Below are positions 63,903 through 64,000 of a stretch of DNA of 64,000 bases, piece after piece. This stretch comes from Streptomyces avicenniae. Its GTDB lineage: Bacteria; Actinomycetota; Actinomycetes; Streptomycetales; Streptomycetaceae. Both the position numbers and the translations under genes were made by a program. The notes under the pieces were generated by a model, which had not been told where the DNA came from, did not search any database, and saw only the letters and a program-made list of their open reading frames with translations. Where the stretch lies: contig NZ_JOEK01000001.1 in assembly GCF_000719135.1 (NCBI RefSeq), positions 816,244 to 880,243 on the forward strand, in the 5' to 3' direction. Each line of letters starts with the position of its first letter. Positions within the stretch are counted from its first letter, which is position 1.

Positions 63903-64000
63903 CACCGAAGGGAAGCGCCCGGAGAGGCCCGAGAGGGTTTTGAAGGAAGCGTCCGTTCCTTGAGAACTCAACAGCGTGCCAAAAGTCAATGCCAATGTTT
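63903..64000 (+). other. rRNA operon leader (5' end of pre-16S transcript)
   Basis: The run containing CCTTGAGAACTCAACAGCGTGCC and AAAAGTCAATGCC matches the leader found just before 16S genes in Streptomyces, including the boxA-like antitermination and RNase III processing region. The 16S gene itself begins beyond the window. Confidence 0.85.

Overview
The window is high-GC actinobacterial DNA and almost certainly comes from Streptomyces or a close relative. From memory, the gene order (purL, purF, purM, DUF3073, valine dehydrogenase, bldC, hrpA; later sporulation-associated regulator, ECF sigma factor, atrA, NADH dehydrogenase, SpoIIE-type phosphatase) matches the S. coelicolor SCO4079-SCO4120 core region. 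GTG starts are common, genes are closely packed, and several starts look leaderless.

Layout. 0-10 kb: purine synthesis (purL, purF, purM) mixed with small regulators, an orphan kinase-like gene whose phosphoacceptor histidine is replaced, and a non-coding stretch with degenerate repeats about 65 bases apart. 10-25 kb: amino-acid catabolism (vdh), the developmental regulator bldC with a long leader, a tRNA-Asp, hrpA, a divergent TetR/metallo-beta-lactamase-fold pair around a clear operator, a tRNA Glu-Asp-Phe cluster, a zinc metallopeptidase, a lipoprotein and a DEAD-box helicase. 25.2-31.6 kb: an accessory block beginning at a tRNA-Lys gene, holding an ABC-type ATPase plus PIN-like nuclease pair, a fused alpha-beta glycyl-tRNA synthetase and a VapBC45-like toxin-antitoxin pair. 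31.7-42.4 kb: an ABC exporter-like pair, a complete LacI-controlled sugar ABC importer with a divergent debranching-enzyme-like glycosidase, and an ArsR/CDF metal-efflux pair. 42.7-50 kb: a c-di-AMP (ydaO-type) riboswitch before an M23 peptidase, an aldo/keto reductase, a lower-GC predicted modification-dependent restriction enzyme, a GT29-like transferase, a PrsW-type protease and trmB. 50-64 kb: a PQQ-like beta-propeller protein, L-2-hydroxyglutarate oxidase, a TPR regulator, a degenerate asparagine-synthetase-like protein, an acetyltransferase, an ECF sigma factor fused to an anti-sigma domain and an extracytoplasmic module, atrA with divergent NDH-2, a PAS/SpoIIE phosphatase, and finally the promoter and leader of an rRNA operon whose 16S gene lies beyond the window.

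The strongest candidates for something undescribed are the ATPase-PIN pair beside tRNA-Lys (a plausible two-gene defence module), the low-GC nuclease gene at 45.1-46.0 kb, and the asparagine-synthetase-like protein that lacks key residues of both half-reactions. All functional names come from reading motifs and from memory of families. No database search was run.
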